Program-made: the position numbers and the translations under genes | In this document: piece by piece, positions 54,490-63,513 of the stretch | How positions within the stretch are numbered: position 1 is the stretch's first letter | How the letters are laid out: every line of letters starts with the position of its first letter | Origin: Pseudomonadota bacterium | Lineage (GTDB): Bacteria > Pseudomonadota > Gammaproteobacteria > Burkholderiales > Rhodocyclaceae | DNA length: 64,000 nucleotides | Assembly (NCBI GenBank): GCA_018262195.1 | Contig: JAGTRS010000022.1 | Location: 1-64,000 of the forward strand | Direction: 5' to 3' | Notes under the pieces: model-generated | The model's input: only the letters and a program-made list of their open reading frames with translations | What the model was told of the DNA's origin: nothing | The model's database searches: none

Positions 54490-54927
54490 ATGCGTCTGCG
54501 CCATCTCCTTCTGCCGCTGTTGGCCGTTCCGCTGCTCACTGCCTGCGTGAACGATGGCGCAACGTATGAAATCGACAATACCCGCGAGCATGTGCTGTCG
54601 CTGATTCGCGAGCAGCCCTATTTCTGGGACAGCAAGGTCAATCTCTATCTCGTCGTTTCGCGGATGCCAGCCTGCATGCGCCGTCATAGCCTGGGTACGG
54701 CAACCGACAAGACCAAGGTCGAGGTCTATCAGGTGCCGTCCGGGGCCTTCATCATCAAGGTTGGCAAAAAGATGTTCGCTACCGAAACGCAGACTTGCGA
54801 GAGTTTCGCCAAGATGGACAGCGAGCCGGTCGAGGGCATGGGCCAGATGATGGGTACTTTCCGCGTCAAGAAGGGCGAGCTGGTCTTCGTCAAGGAAGAG
54901 AAAGACGCCGCTTCCGCTGACGAGTGA
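54490..54927 (+). CDS. Hypothetical lipoprotein
   Basis: 145 aa, not recognised beyond its type. The signal peptide ends in the lipobox LTAC (Cys19), and GAGGA precedes the ATG at 54490. The mature part is about 125 residues with EHVLSLIREQPYFWDSKVNLYLVVSRMPACMRRH and two further cysteines (PACMRR, QTCESF), which could form a disulfide. It ends in a Lys/Glu-rich tail. It follows pyrC and overlaps the DUF3025 gene by four bases. Confidence 0.75.
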   Translation: MRLRHLLLPLLAVPLLTACVNDGATYEIDNTREHVLSLIREQPYFWDSKVNLYLVVSRMPACMRRHSLGTATDKTKVEVYQVPSGAFIIKVGKKMFATETQTCESFAKMDSEPVEGMGQMMGTFRVKKGELVFVKEEKDAASADE

Positions 54928-55700
54928 GCGCTCTCAGCCTTTACGCGTCACCACTGTTTCAGCCGTTACGGCCCTGGCTTGAGCGCCTGCCGCAGCGGCC
55001 TGATACACAAGCCGTGGCTGAACTGGCCACGCAATTCCCGATTCATGCCGAAAATGGCCAGAGGATTCGTTTCGTGCCGCCGCAGGCCGATGGTCTTGTC
55101 TACGAGTGCAGGATCTGGGAAAGCGGCGAGGTCGAAACCCGGCCAGACAACTGGCACGACTTCTTCAATGCGTTGGTCTGGCTGAGTTTTCCGAAGACCA
55201 AGATTGCCGTCAGCGCCGCCCACATGCGCGCCATGCAGGCGCCGGGCGAAAAACGCACGAATACACGGGATGTGCTGACCCACTTTGACGAATGTGGCAT
55301 CGTCGTCCTCTCCTGCCGACCGGAGCTGCTTGACCTGCTGCGCGGATTTTGCTGGAAGGAATTGTTTGTCGAACGACGGGCCGAGGTGATCAGCAGTATG
55401 CGCTTCGTGATTTTCGGTCATGCGACCTACGAACAGCTGCTCAAACCATTCCGTGGGCTGACCGCCAAGGCAGTGCTTTATGAAGTGAGTGAGGACTGGC
55501 TCCGCATGTCGACTGAAGCTCAGCTATCGGCTGTCGACACCTTGCTGGCAGCCGATCTGGCGAGCGGTAAATACACCCGGCCGCGTGATTTCCAACCACT
55601 TCCCCTGCTGGGGATTCCCGGCGTGACGCCGGAGAGCGAGAACCCGGACTACTACGACGATACCTGGCAGTTTCGTCCGGGACGGCGCGCCAAAGCTTAG
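54924..55700 (+). CDS. DUF3025 family protein
   Basis: 258 aa, GTG start at 54924 overlapping the lipoprotein stop (GTGA). It contains [42 protein letters not shown] and the C-terminal [35 protein letters not shown], which match DUF3025. Function unknown; no catalytic motif is obvious, and there is no signal peptide or membrane segment. It ends four bases inside the end of the convergent infA gene. Confidence 0.82.
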   Translation: MSALSLYASPLFQPLRPWLERLPQRPDTQAVAELATQFPIHAENGQRIRFVPPQADGLVYECRIWESGEVETRPDNWHDFFNALVWLSFPKTKIAVSAAHMRAMQAPGEKRTNTRDVLTHFDECGIVVLSCRPELLDLLRGFCWKELFVERRAEVISSMRFVIFGHATYEQLLKPFRGLTAKAVLYEVSEDWLRMSTEAQLSAVDTLLAADLASGKYTRPRDFQPLPLLGIPGVTPESENPDYYDDTWQFRPGRRAKA

Positions 55701-55960
55701 TAGCGGCGGCGCTGTGCTTGCGGGTTCGGTGTGCCGCGGTTCTCGATGTGACGGAAGGTGATGCGGCCCTTGGAGAGATCGTAGGGCGAGAGTTCCAGCG
55801 TGACCTTGTCGCCGACCAGGATGCGGATGTGGTTCTTCTTCATCTTGCCGGAGGTGTAGGCGATCAGTTCGTGGCCGTTTTCCAGCGTGACGCGGAAGCG
55901 GGTGTCGGGGAGGACGTCATTCACGACGCCTTGCATTTCAAGTAGTTCTTCTTTAGCCAA
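55697..55960 (-). CDS. infA: Translation initiation factor IF-1
   Basis: 87 aa OB-fold protein with [60 protein letters not shown], diagnostic for IF-1. The start codon is TTG (55960), eight or so bases after GGAG; no ATG is available at that position. The tail [10 protein letters not shown] is longer than in E. coli IF-1. Betaproteobacteria often have two infA genes, one in the ribosomal protein operon and one alone; this isolated copy is probably the second. Confidence 0.95.
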   Translation of the reverse strand: MAKEELLEMQGVVNDVLPDTRFRVTLENGHELIAYTSGKMKKNHIRILVGDKVTLELSPYDLSKGRITFRHIENRGTPNPQAQRRRY

Positions 55961-55990
55961 GTGTGTTCTCCAATAATTGAAAGATAGGGT

Positions 55991-56872
55991 TTAGCCGGCG
56001 TCGACCGGTGCTGCATCGGTCGAAATCGCCTCCGGACGGTGGCGGGGTAGTTCCCACGGGCGACCGGGTTCGGTAATGGCGGTGACAGAAATCAGTGGGG
56101 GCGGCGAGGAAACGCCGCCGAAGATCGTGGCATAGGACACATCGGCGGCATCGCGCCCGGTGCCAAGGCGGACAAAGCCCATCGGAATGGCGGTGCCGGA
56201 AGGGTCGAACATATACCAGCGGCCGCCGAGGAAGACCTCGACGTAGGCGTGGAAATCGGTGGGGCCGAGCGTCGGGTCGGCACCGTAGTCGATGCCGGTG
56301 GTAAATCGGGCCGGAATACTTAGCGCGCGGCAGATGGCGATCATCAGGTGCGCGAAGTCGCGACAGACGCCGACGCGATCGGTCACCGTGTCGAGTGCTG
56401 AAGTGGTTGAGCTCGTGGTATTGCTGCGGAAGGCGACGTGCTTGTTCACCCAGTTGCGGATCGCTTCGACGCGTCGATAGCCTTTGGGCAGGTGGCCGAA
56501 CTCGCTGATCGAAAGCATGGCGAGGCGGTCGGACTGGCAGTAGCGGCTGGGGTAGATGTAGCTCAGTACCGAGAGCGGCAATTGGCCGATCGGTGTTTCC
56601 GGAATGAGGTCCGGGTTGCCGATGTGGTGGTCGATGTCGACCAGGGCCTGGTAGCTGATGTGCAACGGGCCGGGGGCACCGGTCAGGCGCAGAAAGCGGG
56701 CGTGGGTCGCCGGGGCGGTCTGGATGACCGTCGGCACCTGCTGGCTGACCACCAGGTTTTCGCTGAGGATCGACTGGCTGGAAGTCTGTGCCGCGTGGAT
56801 ATTGAAAACGAAATCGGCGCCCGGGTAGGTCAGTTCATAATGCAGATCGATTGCGAACTGGATGCGGACCAT
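55991..56872 (-). CDS. Transglutaminase-like cysteine peptidase-fold protein
   Basis: 293 aa, cytoplasmic by lack of signal peptide. An N-terminal beta domain (about 1-120) precedes a transglutaminase-like core with catalytic Cys in RVGVCRDFAHLMIA, His in DFHAYVEVFLGGRWYMFD and Asp in FDPSGTA, so the triad is complete. This family occurs next to alpha-E or circularly permuted ATP-grasp genes in many bacteria, but here it is alone. It may be a peptidase or amidase; the substrate is unknown. It lies 30 bases downstream of infA's start region on the same strand. Confidence 0.85.
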   Translation of the reverse strand: MVRIQFAIDLHYELTYPGADFVFNIHAAQTSSQSILSENLVVSQQVPTVIQTAPATHARFLRLTGAPGPLHISYQALVDIDHHIGNPDLIPETPIGQLPLSVLSYIYPSRYCQSDRLAMLSISEFGHLPKGYRRVEAIRNWVNKHVAFRSNTTSSTTSALDTVTDRVGVCRDFAHLMIAICRALSIPARFTTGIDYGADPTLGPTDFHAYVEVFLGGRWYMFDPSGTAIPMGFVRLGTGRDAADVSYATIFGGVSSPPPLISVTAITEPGRPWELPRHRPEAISTDAAPVDAG

Positions 56873-57113
56873 GTATTCCCCAAAGTGATGGCTTCCGGAA
56901 GTCCGGAAAAGCCGGAAGCGCTCAAGCGAGCAATAAAACGGCGCTTTGCGACGGGGAAATGATCAGTACGGCGTGCCGGTGGTTCGCAGGGCGAAGGCGC
57001 GGCAGGGACAGCATTTACGCGGGCAGAACGAATAGGCCAAGGCTGTGCGGCACGAGGCTGGCAGGATTCTACGCGCCGAAGTGCCGGTAAGCAAGGAAAA
57101 TATCAGAAAATTC

Positions 57114-57143
57114 AATCCCTTGCCGATGATTTGGCATGGGATT
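57114..57143 (-). terminator. Hairpin terminator downstream of leuA
   Basis: AATCCC and TGCC (57114-57124) pair with GGCA and GGGATT (57133-57143) around one T-T mismatch. On the minus strand GAATTTT follows. The rest of the 281-base gap to the transglutaminase gene shows only short TCCGGAA repeats near 56890-56910. Confidence 0.5.
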
Positions 57144-57153
57144 GAACGGTCCG

Positions 57154-58860
57154 TCAGGCCGCTTCTTGGTGCTCGCCGCGCATCCGGGCGGCGCCAAGGC
57201 GATTCACGCCACTGAGCAAGGCCTTGATCGAAGCGGTGACGATATTGCTGTCGACACCGACCCCGTAGCATTCGCTCGCGCTCTTGTCGCCACCCTTGCC
57301 GGCGATTTCCATGAAGGCGCAGGCCCGGGCATTGCCGTCCTCGCCCATCGGCACCATCGAACGCTCCTCGTAGCTGCGGACCTGAATGGCGATACCCGCG
57401 CTCTGCAAGGCGTGGACCGCGGCGTTGATCGGGCCGTTGCCTTCGCCAGTGAGGATGTGCGGCGTGCCATCGATGTCGATGTTCAAGCGGATGCCCTGAT
57501 TACTGCCTTGCTCGAAGAGGTGGTGTTCGCGATAGCGGATCGGTGTGGTGGCATCAAGGTAGGTCTTGGCAAACATCGTCCAGATGCCGTCAGCGCTCAC
57601 TTCGCCACCATGGGTGTCGGTGTGTTGCTGGACAACGCCGGAGAATTCGACCTGCAAGCGGCGTGGCATGACGACGCCGTGTTCGGTCTCCATCAGGTAG
57701 GCGATGCCGCCCTTGCCCGACTGGCTGTTGACGCGGATCACCGAATCGTAGCTGCGGCCGACGTCGGCCGGATCGATCGGGAGGTAGGGCACTGACCATG
57801 TCTCATCCGCCTCTTGAGCGGAAAACCCCTTCTTGATGGCGTCCTGGTGGGAGCCGGAGAAGGCCGTGAAAACGAGATCCCCGACGTATGGGTGGCGCGG
57901 GTGGATCGGGAGCTGGTTGCAGTGTTCGAAAGTACGGGCGACGGCGTTGATGTCCGAGAAGTCGAGGCCCGGATGGACGCCCTGCGTGTACATGTTGAGG
58001 GCAACGGTGACGAGGTCGACATTGCCGGTGCGTTCGCCGTTGCCGAAGAGGCAGCCTTCGACGCGGTCGGCGCCGGCCATGAGGCCGAGCTCGGCAGCCG
58101 CGACGGCAGTGCCGCGGTCGTTGTGCGGGTGGAGACTGATGATGACGCTGTCGCGGCGCTCGAGGTTGCGGTGCATCCACTCGATCTGGTCGGCGTAGAT
58201 GTTGGGCGTCGCGATCTCGACCGTGGTCGGGAGGTTGAGGATGACCTTGCGCTGCGGCGTGGCGCCCCAGGCTGCGGTGACGGCATCGCAGACTTCCTTG
58301 GCGAAATCGAGCTCGGTGGCGGTGAAGAGTTCCGGGCTGTATTCGAGGGTGATTTCGGTTTCCGGCATGGCTTCGGCCTGCGCCTTGATGAGCTTGACGG
58401 CATCGACGGCCATCTGGACAACCTCTGCCTTGCTCATGCCGAAAACGTTGTCGCGGAAGGTCTTGCTGGTGGCGTTATAGACGTGGACGATGGCCTTTTT
58501 CGCGCCCTTGAGCGATTCGAAGGTACGGCGGATGAGGTGCTCGCGGGCCTGGGTGAGGACTTCGATGGTGACGTCCTCGGGAATGTGGCCTCCCTCGATG
58601 AGGTTTCGGACAAAACCAAACTCAGTTTCCGAGGCCGACGGAAAGGCGACTTCGATTTCCTTGAAACCGATGTCGCAGAGCATCTTGAACATGCGCATCT
58701 TCTTTTCGGCGTTCATCGGCTCGAAAAGCGACTGATTGCCGTCGCGGAGGTCGGTGCTCATCCAGATCGGCGGCTGAGTGATCGTGCGGTTCGGCCACTG
58801 GCGGTCGGCAAGCCGGACCGGCGGAAAGGCGGTGTATTTGGTGGCGGGGTTGGTGATCAT
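57154..58860 (-). CDS. leuA: 2-isopropylmalate synthase
   Basis: 568 aa, the longer LeuA2 form. The metal and substrate motif [15 protein letters not shown] lies near the start. [37 protein letters not shown] carries the two metal histidines. The C-terminal leucine-sensing domain ends near [14 protein letters not shown]. It condenses acetyl-CoA with 2-oxoisovalerate, the first committed step to leucine, and is feedback inhibited by leucine. It is divergent from an Lrp/AsnC-family regulator, a natural candidate for controlling it. Confidence 0.96.
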   Translation of the reverse strand: MITNPATKYTAFPPVRLADRQWPNRTITQPPIWMSTDLRDGNQSLFEPMNAEKKMRMFKMLCDIGFKEIEVAFPSASETEFGFVRNLIEGGHIPEDVTIEVLTQAREHLIRRTFESLKGAKKAIVHVYNATSKTFRDNVFGMSKAEVVQMAVDAVKLIKAQAEAMPETEITLEYSPELFTATELDFAKEVCDAVTAAWGATPQRKVILNLPTTVEIATPNIYADQIEWMHRNLERRDSVIISLHPHNDRGTAVAAAELGLMAGADRVEGCLFGNGERTGNVDLVTVALNMYTQGVHPGLDFSDINAVARTFEHCNQLPIHPRHPYVGDLVFTAFSGSHQDAIKKGFSAQEADETWSVPYLPIDPADVGRSYDSVIRVNSQSGKGGIAYLMETEHGVVMPRRLQVEFSGVVQQHTDTHGGEVSADGIWTMFAKTYLDATTPIRYREHHLFEQGSNQGIRLNIDIDGTPHILTGEGNGPINAAVHALQSAGIAIQVRSYEERSMVPMGEDGNARACAFMEIAGKGGDKSASECYGVGVDSNIVTASIKALLSGVNRLGAARMRGEHQEAA

Positions 58861-58951
58861 GGCGTGCTCCGGAAAACGTTTTGCGATGGCGAAATATTAG
58901 GCTAAAGCAGCCGGCAGGTGCTTGCGTATTGATGCATCATTCAGCGTAAGA

Positions 58952-58980
58952 TTGACATTTAATTGCGTAATTAGTTTATT
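58952..58980 (+). promoter_or_regulatory. Possible promoter of the Lrp-family gene
   Basis: TTGACA (58952-58957), a 17-base spacer and TTTATT (58975-58980, four of six matches). The region is AT-rich, and the start would fall just before the ATG at 58993, so the transcript would be almost leaderless. Confidence 0.4.
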
Positions 58981-58992
58981 TTGGAAAATTTT

Positions 58993-59463
58993 ATGGAAAT
59001 CGATCGCTACGACCGTGAAATTCTCGCCATTTTGCAGACCGATGGCCGCATCAGTAACCAGGATCTGGCTGATCGCATCGGCCTGTCGCCGTCGCCCTGC
59101 CTGCGCCGTGTCCGGGTGCTCGAAGAGTCAGGCCTGATCACCGGCTACCGCGCCATGCTGGACGCCAAGAAACTGGGCTTGTCGCTGATGGCTTTGATCG
59201 GCATTTCGATGGACCAACACACGCCGGAACGCTTCGCCAACCTTGAAGCGACTATCTCGGAAATTCCCGAAGTGCTTGAGTGCCTGCTGATTACCGGCCA
59301 GCAGTCGGATTACCAGCTGAAGGTCGTGGTGCGGGACATGGATGGCTATCAGGATCTCCTGCTCAACAAGATCACCCGGATTCAGGGCGTAACCGGCGTG
59401 CATTCGAGCTTCGTGCTGCGCAAGGTGGTCGATAAAACCGCTTTGCCCCTGGCGGCTGGCTAA
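58993..59463 (+). CDS. Lrp/AsnC-family transcriptional regulator
   Basis: 156 aa from MEIDRYDREILAILQTDGR. The N-terminal helix-turn-helix (ISNQDLADRIGLSPSPCLRRVRVLEESGLITGY) is followed by the RAM effector domain with VLECLLITGQQSDYQLKVVVRD. It matches Lrp in length. These octameric proteins sense amino acids, often leucine. It is divergent from leuA, so control of leucine synthesis is likely but unproven. Confidence 0.9.
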   Translation: MEIDRYDREILAILQTDGRISNQDLADRIGLSPSPCLRRVRVLEESGLITGYRAMLDAKKLGLSLMALIGISMDQHTPERFANLEATISEIPEVLECLLITGQQSDYQLKVVVRDMDGYQDLLLNKITRIQGVTGVHSSFVLRKVVDKTALPLAAG

Positions 59464-59505
59464 GGTGAAAGATAGGTCGGTGGCGGCTCCGGTGTTACCC
59501 TAGGC

Positions 59506-59524
59506 AGACCGGCTAGCCCGGTCT
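59506..59524. other. Stem-loop after the Lrp-family gene
   Basis: AGACCGG and CCGGTCT pair perfectly around a five-base loop, 43 bases past the Lrp-gene stop. No T tract follows, so it is at best a weak terminator or RNA-stabilising hairpin. Nothing else was seen in the 173-base gap. Confidence 0.35.
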
Positions 59525-59636
59525 CCCCAGCGAGTGCCTCTTCGGCCCTGCATCGCTCTTCTCGAAAGCGTTGTGCCCGTTCGATCGGAACATTTTCTGA
59601 TGCGCCAACAAGCTTTCCTCAAAAGAAGAGGTGCCA

Positions 59637-60299
59637 ATGCCTGGTTATCAGGTCCGCTTTCAAACGATTGCCATCGGCCAATCGGATTTCCAGATACGCT
59701 CACTGCTCGATCGCCAGCAGTATCACGATCCTCAAGGTGAGGCTGAAGCGGCCGGTATTTCGCCTGCCAGCTGGTCCCTGTTCGGGCAAGTCTGGCCCTC
59801 GGCCCGCGTGCTGGCGAAGACCATGGACAGCTTCGACCTGGTCGGCAAGCGCATCCTTGAAATCGGGGCCGGCCTCTGCCTGGCCAGTCTGGTGGTCCAT
59901 AAGCGCGCCGGCAACATGACGGCCAGCGACGCTCATCCGATGAGCCGTTCCTTCCTCGAGGAAAACCTGCTTCTCAACCACCTCGGGCCGATGGCTTACG
60001 CCGATGGCAACTGGGGGCGGGACAATGCGGAGCTTGGACTGTTTGATCTGATCATCGGCAGTGACGTGCTCTACGAGCGTGATCAGCCGCTGATGCTGGC
60101 TTCTTTTATCGATCGACACTCTGCGGTTGGCGGAGAAGTGCTGATCGTCGACCCCAATCGCGGTAACCGCCCGGCTTTTCGGCGAGCCATGGCGGGTTAT
60201 GGCTATCTGTATGGCGAATCGAAAGCGGATTGCACTTTCGCCGACGGCGAGGCTTTTCGCGGATGCTTCCTGCATTTTCATCGTGGGCTTGATTCATGA
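59637..60299 (+). CDS. Class I SAM-dependent methyltransferase (lysine-methyltransferase-like)
   Basis: 220 aa. AAGAAGAGG six bases before the ATG at 59637 supports this start over a GTG at 59631. The nucleotide motif ILEIGAGLCLASLVVHKR, the motif LFDLIIGSDVLYERDQP and the fold length resemble METTL/nicotinamide-type protein methyltransferases. The substrate is unknown. It shares an ATGA overlap with the thiopurine methyltransferase gene. Confidence 0.78.
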   Translation: MPGYQVRFQTIAIGQSDFQIRSLLDRQQYHDPQGEAEAAGISPASWSLFGQVWPSARVLAKTMDSFDLVGKRILEIGAGLCLASLVVHKRAGNMTASDAHPMSRSFLEENLLLNHLGPMAYADGNWGRDNAELGLFDLIIGSDVLYERDQPLMLASFIDRHSAVGGEVLIVDPNRGNRPAFRRAMAGYGYLYGESKADCTFADGEAFRGCFLHFHRGLDS

Positions 60300-60961
60300 G
60301 CAATCCCGACAATGCGCTTTGGGAGCAGTGCTGGCGTGACCGGAATATCGAGTTTCATCAGAGGACTGTCAATCAACTGCTGATTCGCTACTGGCATAGT
60401 CTGAATCTTGCCACCGGTAGTCGGATCTTCGTGCCGCTATGCGGCAAAAGCCTCGATCTGCTGTGGCTGGCCCAGCAGGGATGCGAGGTGATCGGCGTCG
60501 AACTGAGTCCGATCGCCGTTCGGGCTTTCTTTCGTGAAAACGGCTTGATGCCGATGCGCCGTCAGGTAGGCCGGCTGACTGAGTGGTCGAGCGGCCCGAT
60601 CCGCATCTTTTGCGGCGATATTTTTGCCCTGACGGCGGCGGATCTTGGGCCCATTTCAGCGGTCTATGATCGCGCCGCACTGACTGCGCTGCCGGAAGCG
60701 GTTCGGGTGACTTATGTGGCACACCTGCACGCCCTGATCCCCGAAACCTGTCCGATTTTCCTGCTGACCGCAGAGGATCCGGAAGAAGGCGATGCCGATG
60801 GCGCGGAACCCAATGTCGCCGAGGAACTGCTGACGCTCTATACCGAACGCTTCACGGTCGAACTGGTGCATGTTGCCCCCAGTTTCCAATCGGACCCCGA
60901 GGCGCCTGATGCGCCGCCGTTGCCAATCGAGCACAAGTTTTATCGCCTGCTGCCGATCTGA
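60296..60961 (+). CDS. tpm: Thiopurine S-methyltransferase family protein
   Basis: 221 aa. It begins NALWEQCWRDRNIEFHQRTVNQLL and continues RIFVPLCGKSLDLLWLAQQGCEVIGVELS, VYDRAALTALP and a C-terminal EHKFYRLLPI, all characteristic of bacterial TPMT. Such enzymes methylate thiols or selenium and tellurium compounds. It is coupled to the upstream methyltransferase gene (ATGA) and ends 30 bases before the RNase P RNA. Confidence 0.88.
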   Translation: MSNPDNALWEQCWRDRNIEFHQRTVNQLLIRYWHSLNLATGSRIFVPLCGKSLDLLWLAQQGCEVIGVELSPIAVRAFFRENGLMPMRRQVGRLTEWSSGPIRIFCGDIFALTAADLGPISAVYDRAALTALPEAVRVTYVAHLHALIPETCPIFLLTAEDPEEGDADGAEPNVAEELLTLYTERFTVELVHVAPSFQSDPEAPDAPPLPIEHKFYRLLPI

Positions 60962-60979
60962 TTGCTCGTCCCGCACGCG

Positions 60980-60985
60980 TATAAT
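60980..60985 (+). promoter_or_regulatory. -10 box of the RNase P RNA gene
   Basis: A perfect TATAAT with transcription expected near 60992, exactly where the RNase P RNA sequence begins. The -35 region, in the tail of tpm, is poor. Confidence 0.6.
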
Positions 60986-60991
60986 CCGCGC

Positions 60992-61335
60992 TGGAAAGTC
61001 GGCCAGGCAATCGCTGGGCACGTAAGTGCCGGGAGGAAAGTCCGGGCTCCATTGGGCGGGATGCCAGTTAACGGCTGGGTGCTATACGGTCGCAAGACCC
61101 AAGGCAACGGAAAGTGCAACAGAGAATAGACCGCCGATGGCTTTGAGCTTCGCCGCTGCTTGCAGCGGCAAAGTCCCTTTAGTGGGGCGCAGGTCGTTTC
61201 GACGATCAGTGTCTTGCGGGGGGTGAAGCTCAAGGATCAGGTAAGGGTGAAACGGCGAGGTAAGAGCTCACCGCGTCCACGGTAACGGCGGACGGCACGG
61301 TAAACCCCATCCGGAGCAAGACCAAATAGGGATTT
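60992..61335 (+). ncRNA. rnpB: RNase P RNA (class A), missing its 3' part
   Basis: Conserved elements in order: GGAAAGTCGGCCAGGCAATC (P1/P2 5' strands), GAGGAAAGTCCGGGCTCC (P4 5' strand), GTGCAACAGAGAATAGACCG, GGTAAGGGTGAAACGG, GGTAAGAGCTCACCGCG, GGCACGGTAAACCCC and GGAGCAAGACCAAATAGGG. All lie in correct order, so the identity is certain. After the last element a complete RNA would continue for roughly 110-120 bases with the P2, P4 (ACAGAACCCGGCTTA-like) and P1 3' strands. Here only about a dozen bases, then a T-rich stretch, come before the stop of the convergent VWA gene. The universal P4 helix therefore cannot close. It may be a degenerate second copy, a deletion, or an assembly fault. 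Confidence 0.85.
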
Positions 61336-61346
61336 CCATTTCATTT

Positions 61347-62522
61347 TTATTTTGACAGGCTGCGCATGGCGCGCTCAAGACCATCGATGGTCAGCGGGAA
61401 CATCCTGTCGTTGCCAACTACCTGCCTGATCATGCCGATCGACGGCGTGTAGCCCCAGTGCTCTTCGGGTAGCGGGTTGAGCCAGGCCACGTTATGCCAG
61501 GTATCGACCAGGCGCTGCAGCCAGACGGCACCGGCTTCCTCGTTCCAGTGATCGACACTGCCGCCGGGGCGGGCGACCTCGTAGGGACTCATGCTGGCAT
61601 CGCCGACGAAGATCAGCTTGTAGTCCGGGCCGTAAGTGTGGATGACGTCCCAGGTCGACAGCTTTTCGCCGTGGCGTCGGCGATTGTCCTTCCAGACGCC
61701 TTCATAGATGCAGTTGTGAAAGTAGAAGTGTTCAAGGTGCTTGAACTCCGAACGGGCGGCTGAAAAGAGTTCTTCGCAGGCCTGGATGTGATCGTCCATC
61801 GAGCCACCGACATCGAGGAAGAGCAACACCTTGATCGCGTTGTGGCGTTCCGGCCGCAGGTGCAGGTCGAGCCAGCCGCCATTGCGGGCGGTGCCGGCGA
61901 TGGTGCCGTCGAGATCGAGTTCGGTTGCCGCTCCCTTGCGGGCAAAGCGACGCAGCCGCCGCAGCGCGACCTTGATGTTGCGCACGCCGAGATCGACCGA
62001 GTCGTCCAGATTTCTGAATTCGCGCTGGTCCCAGACCTTGATCGCCGTCCGGTTGCCGACCGATTCGCCGCCGATGCGCACGCCTTCCGGATTGTAGCCG
62101 CCGTGACCGTAGGGCGAGGTGCCGGCCGTGCCGATCCACTTGCTGCCGCCGGCGTGGCGTTCCTTCTGTTCAGCCAGTCGCTCCTTCAACTGCTCGAGCA
62201 CCTTTTCGTAGCCGAGTTTTTGCAGGCGGGCCCGGTCAGCTTCCGAGAGATGCTTGCGTGCCGCCAGTTCCAGCCATTCCTCCGGCACCATGGCATCGAA
62301 ACCGGGCAGCGCCTCGATGCCCTTGAAGTATTCGCCGAAGGCCCGGTCAAAACGGTCGTAGAGGGCCTCATCCTTGACCAGCAGCGTGCGTGAAAGCAGG
62401 TAGAAGTCATCAAGGCTGCCGCTGACCAGCCGCGCTTCCAGCGCTTCGAGCAGCGCCAACAGCTCCTTGGTCGACACCGGCAACTGGCGCGACTTCAGGT
62501 GCAGGAAGAAATCGACCAGCAT
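61347..62522 (-). CDS. VWA-domain protein (CoxE-like), partner of the MoxR ATPase
   Basis: 391 aa. A helical N-terminal half is followed by a von Willebrand A domain whose metal site appears as DVGGSMDDH, with FVGDASMSPYE further on. The C-terminus RMFPLTIDGLERAMRSL is the usual end of this family, so the gene looks complete although it abuts the truncated rnpB. Its start follows the MoxR ATPase stop directly. MoxR-VWA pairs act as chaperones in metal insertion or complex assembly. Confidence 0.88.
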   Translation of the reverse strand: MLVDFFLHLKSRQLPVSTKELLALLEALEARLVSGSLDDFYLLSRTLLVKDEALYDRFDRAFGEYFKGIEALPGFDAMVPEEWLELAARKHLSEADRARLQKLGYEKVLEQLKERLAEQKERHAGGSKWIGTAGTSPYGHGGYNPEGVRIGGESVGNRTAIKVWDQREFRNLDDSVDLGVRNIKVALRRLRRFARKGAATELDLDGTIAGTARNGGWLDLHLRPERHNAIKVLLFLDVGGSMDDHIQACEELFSAARSEFKHLEHFYFHNCIYEGVWKDNRRRHGEKLSTWDVIHTYGPDYKLIFVGDASMSPYEVARPGGSVDHWNEEAGAVWLQRLVDTWHNVAWLNPLPEEHWGYTPSIGMIRQVVGNDRMFPLTIDGLERAMRSLSK

Positions 62523-63368
62523 CTACGGTTGCTTGCGACGGGACATGAAGGCCAGACGTTCGAACAGGTGGACGTCCTGTTCGTTCTTCAGCAGGGCGCC
62601 GTGCAGCGGCGGGATGGCATCCTTGGCCTCCTTGGCGCGCAACGCTTCCGGCGGGATGTCTTCGGCCAGCAGGAGTTTCAGCCAGTCGATCAGTTCGCTG
62701 GTCGACGGTTTCTTTTTCAGACCCGGGACTTCACGCAGATCGAAGAAGACTTCCAGCGCTTCCTTCAGCAACTCATGCTTGAGCACCGGAAAATGGACGC
62801 CGACGATGCGCTGCATGGTCTCCTTGTCCGGGAACTTGATGTAGTGGAAGAAGCAGCGGCGCAGGAAGGCGTCGGGCAATTCCTTCTCGTTGTTCGAGGT
62901 GATGATGATCAGCGGCCGGTGTTTGGCCTTGATCGTGCGGTGCAACTCGTAGCAATGGAATTCCATGCGGTCGAGTTCGCGCAGCAGGTCGTTGGGGAAC
63001 TCGATGTCGGCCTTGTCGATTTCGTCGATCAGCACCACCGATGGCTCGTCGCATTCAAAGGCCTGCCACAGCACGCCATGCACGATGTAGTGGCCGATGT
63101 CTTCGACGCGTGGGTCGCCAAGCTGTGAGTCGCGCAGGCGGGATACGGCGTCGTACTCGTAAAGCCCCTGCTGGGCCTTGGTCGTCGATTTGATGTGCCA
63201 CTGGAACAGCGGCATGTTCAGCGCCCGTGCTACTTCCTCGGCAAGCAGTGTCTTGCCGGTGCCCGGTTCGCCCTTGATGAGCAGGGGGCGTTGCAGGGCG
63301 ACGGCGGCATTGACCGCCAGGGTTAGGTCGCGGGTGGCGACGTAGCTATCGGTGCCTTCGAATTTCAT
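62523..63368 (-). CDS. MoxR-family AAA+ ATPase
   Basis: 281 aa. Walker A GEPGTGKT lies near 36-43, Walker B VVLIDEIDKAD follows, with sensor 1 ITSNNEKELPDAFLRRCFFHYI. This short MoxR type is paired with CoxE-like VWA proteins and remodels a client enzyme using ATP. The VWA gene follows without any gap. The client is not in the window. Confidence 0.92.
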   Translation of the reverse strand: MKFEGTDSYVATRDLTLAVNAAVALQRPLLIKGEPGTGKTLLAEEVARALNMPLFQWHIKSTTKAQQGLYEYDAVSRLRDSQLGDPRVEDIGHYIVHGVLWQAFECDEPSVVLIDEIDKADIEFPNDLLRELDRMEFHCYELHRTIKAKHRPLIIITSNNEKELPDAFLRRCFFHYIKFPDKETMQRIVGVHFPVLKHELLKEALEVFFDLREVPGLKKKPSTSELIDWLKLLLAEDIPPEALRAKEAKDAIPPLHGALLKNEQDVHLFERLAFMSRRKQP

Positions 63369-63473
63369 GGTGGGTACTCGTGGCTGGGGATGCAGGGGAT
63401 TGTAAGACCAAAGCTCGAGCCCGAAGTGCCCCGCAATGCGGCTGGCGCGTTGCCATTCCCGCTAATATTTCTG

Positions 63474-63508
63474 GCTGGCCGGCCAGTCAGAAACGTCGGC
63501 CGGCCAGC
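63474..63508. terminator. Perfect 11-bp stem-loop between serC and the MoxR gene
   Basis: GCTGGCCGGCC (63474-63484) pairs perfectly with GGCCGGCCAGC (63498-63508). The T run (TTTTT at 63511-63515) follows on the plus strand, and only a weak AT stretch follows on the minus strand, although both flanking genes are on the minus strand. Confidence 0.5.
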
Positions 63509-63513
63509 TGTTT

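Noticed and set aside
60961..61346. A circularly permuted RNase P RNA that could explain the missing 3' part
   Set aside because: The bases before the 5' end are the tpm stop and a TATAAT promoter, leaving no room for an upstream 3' segment.
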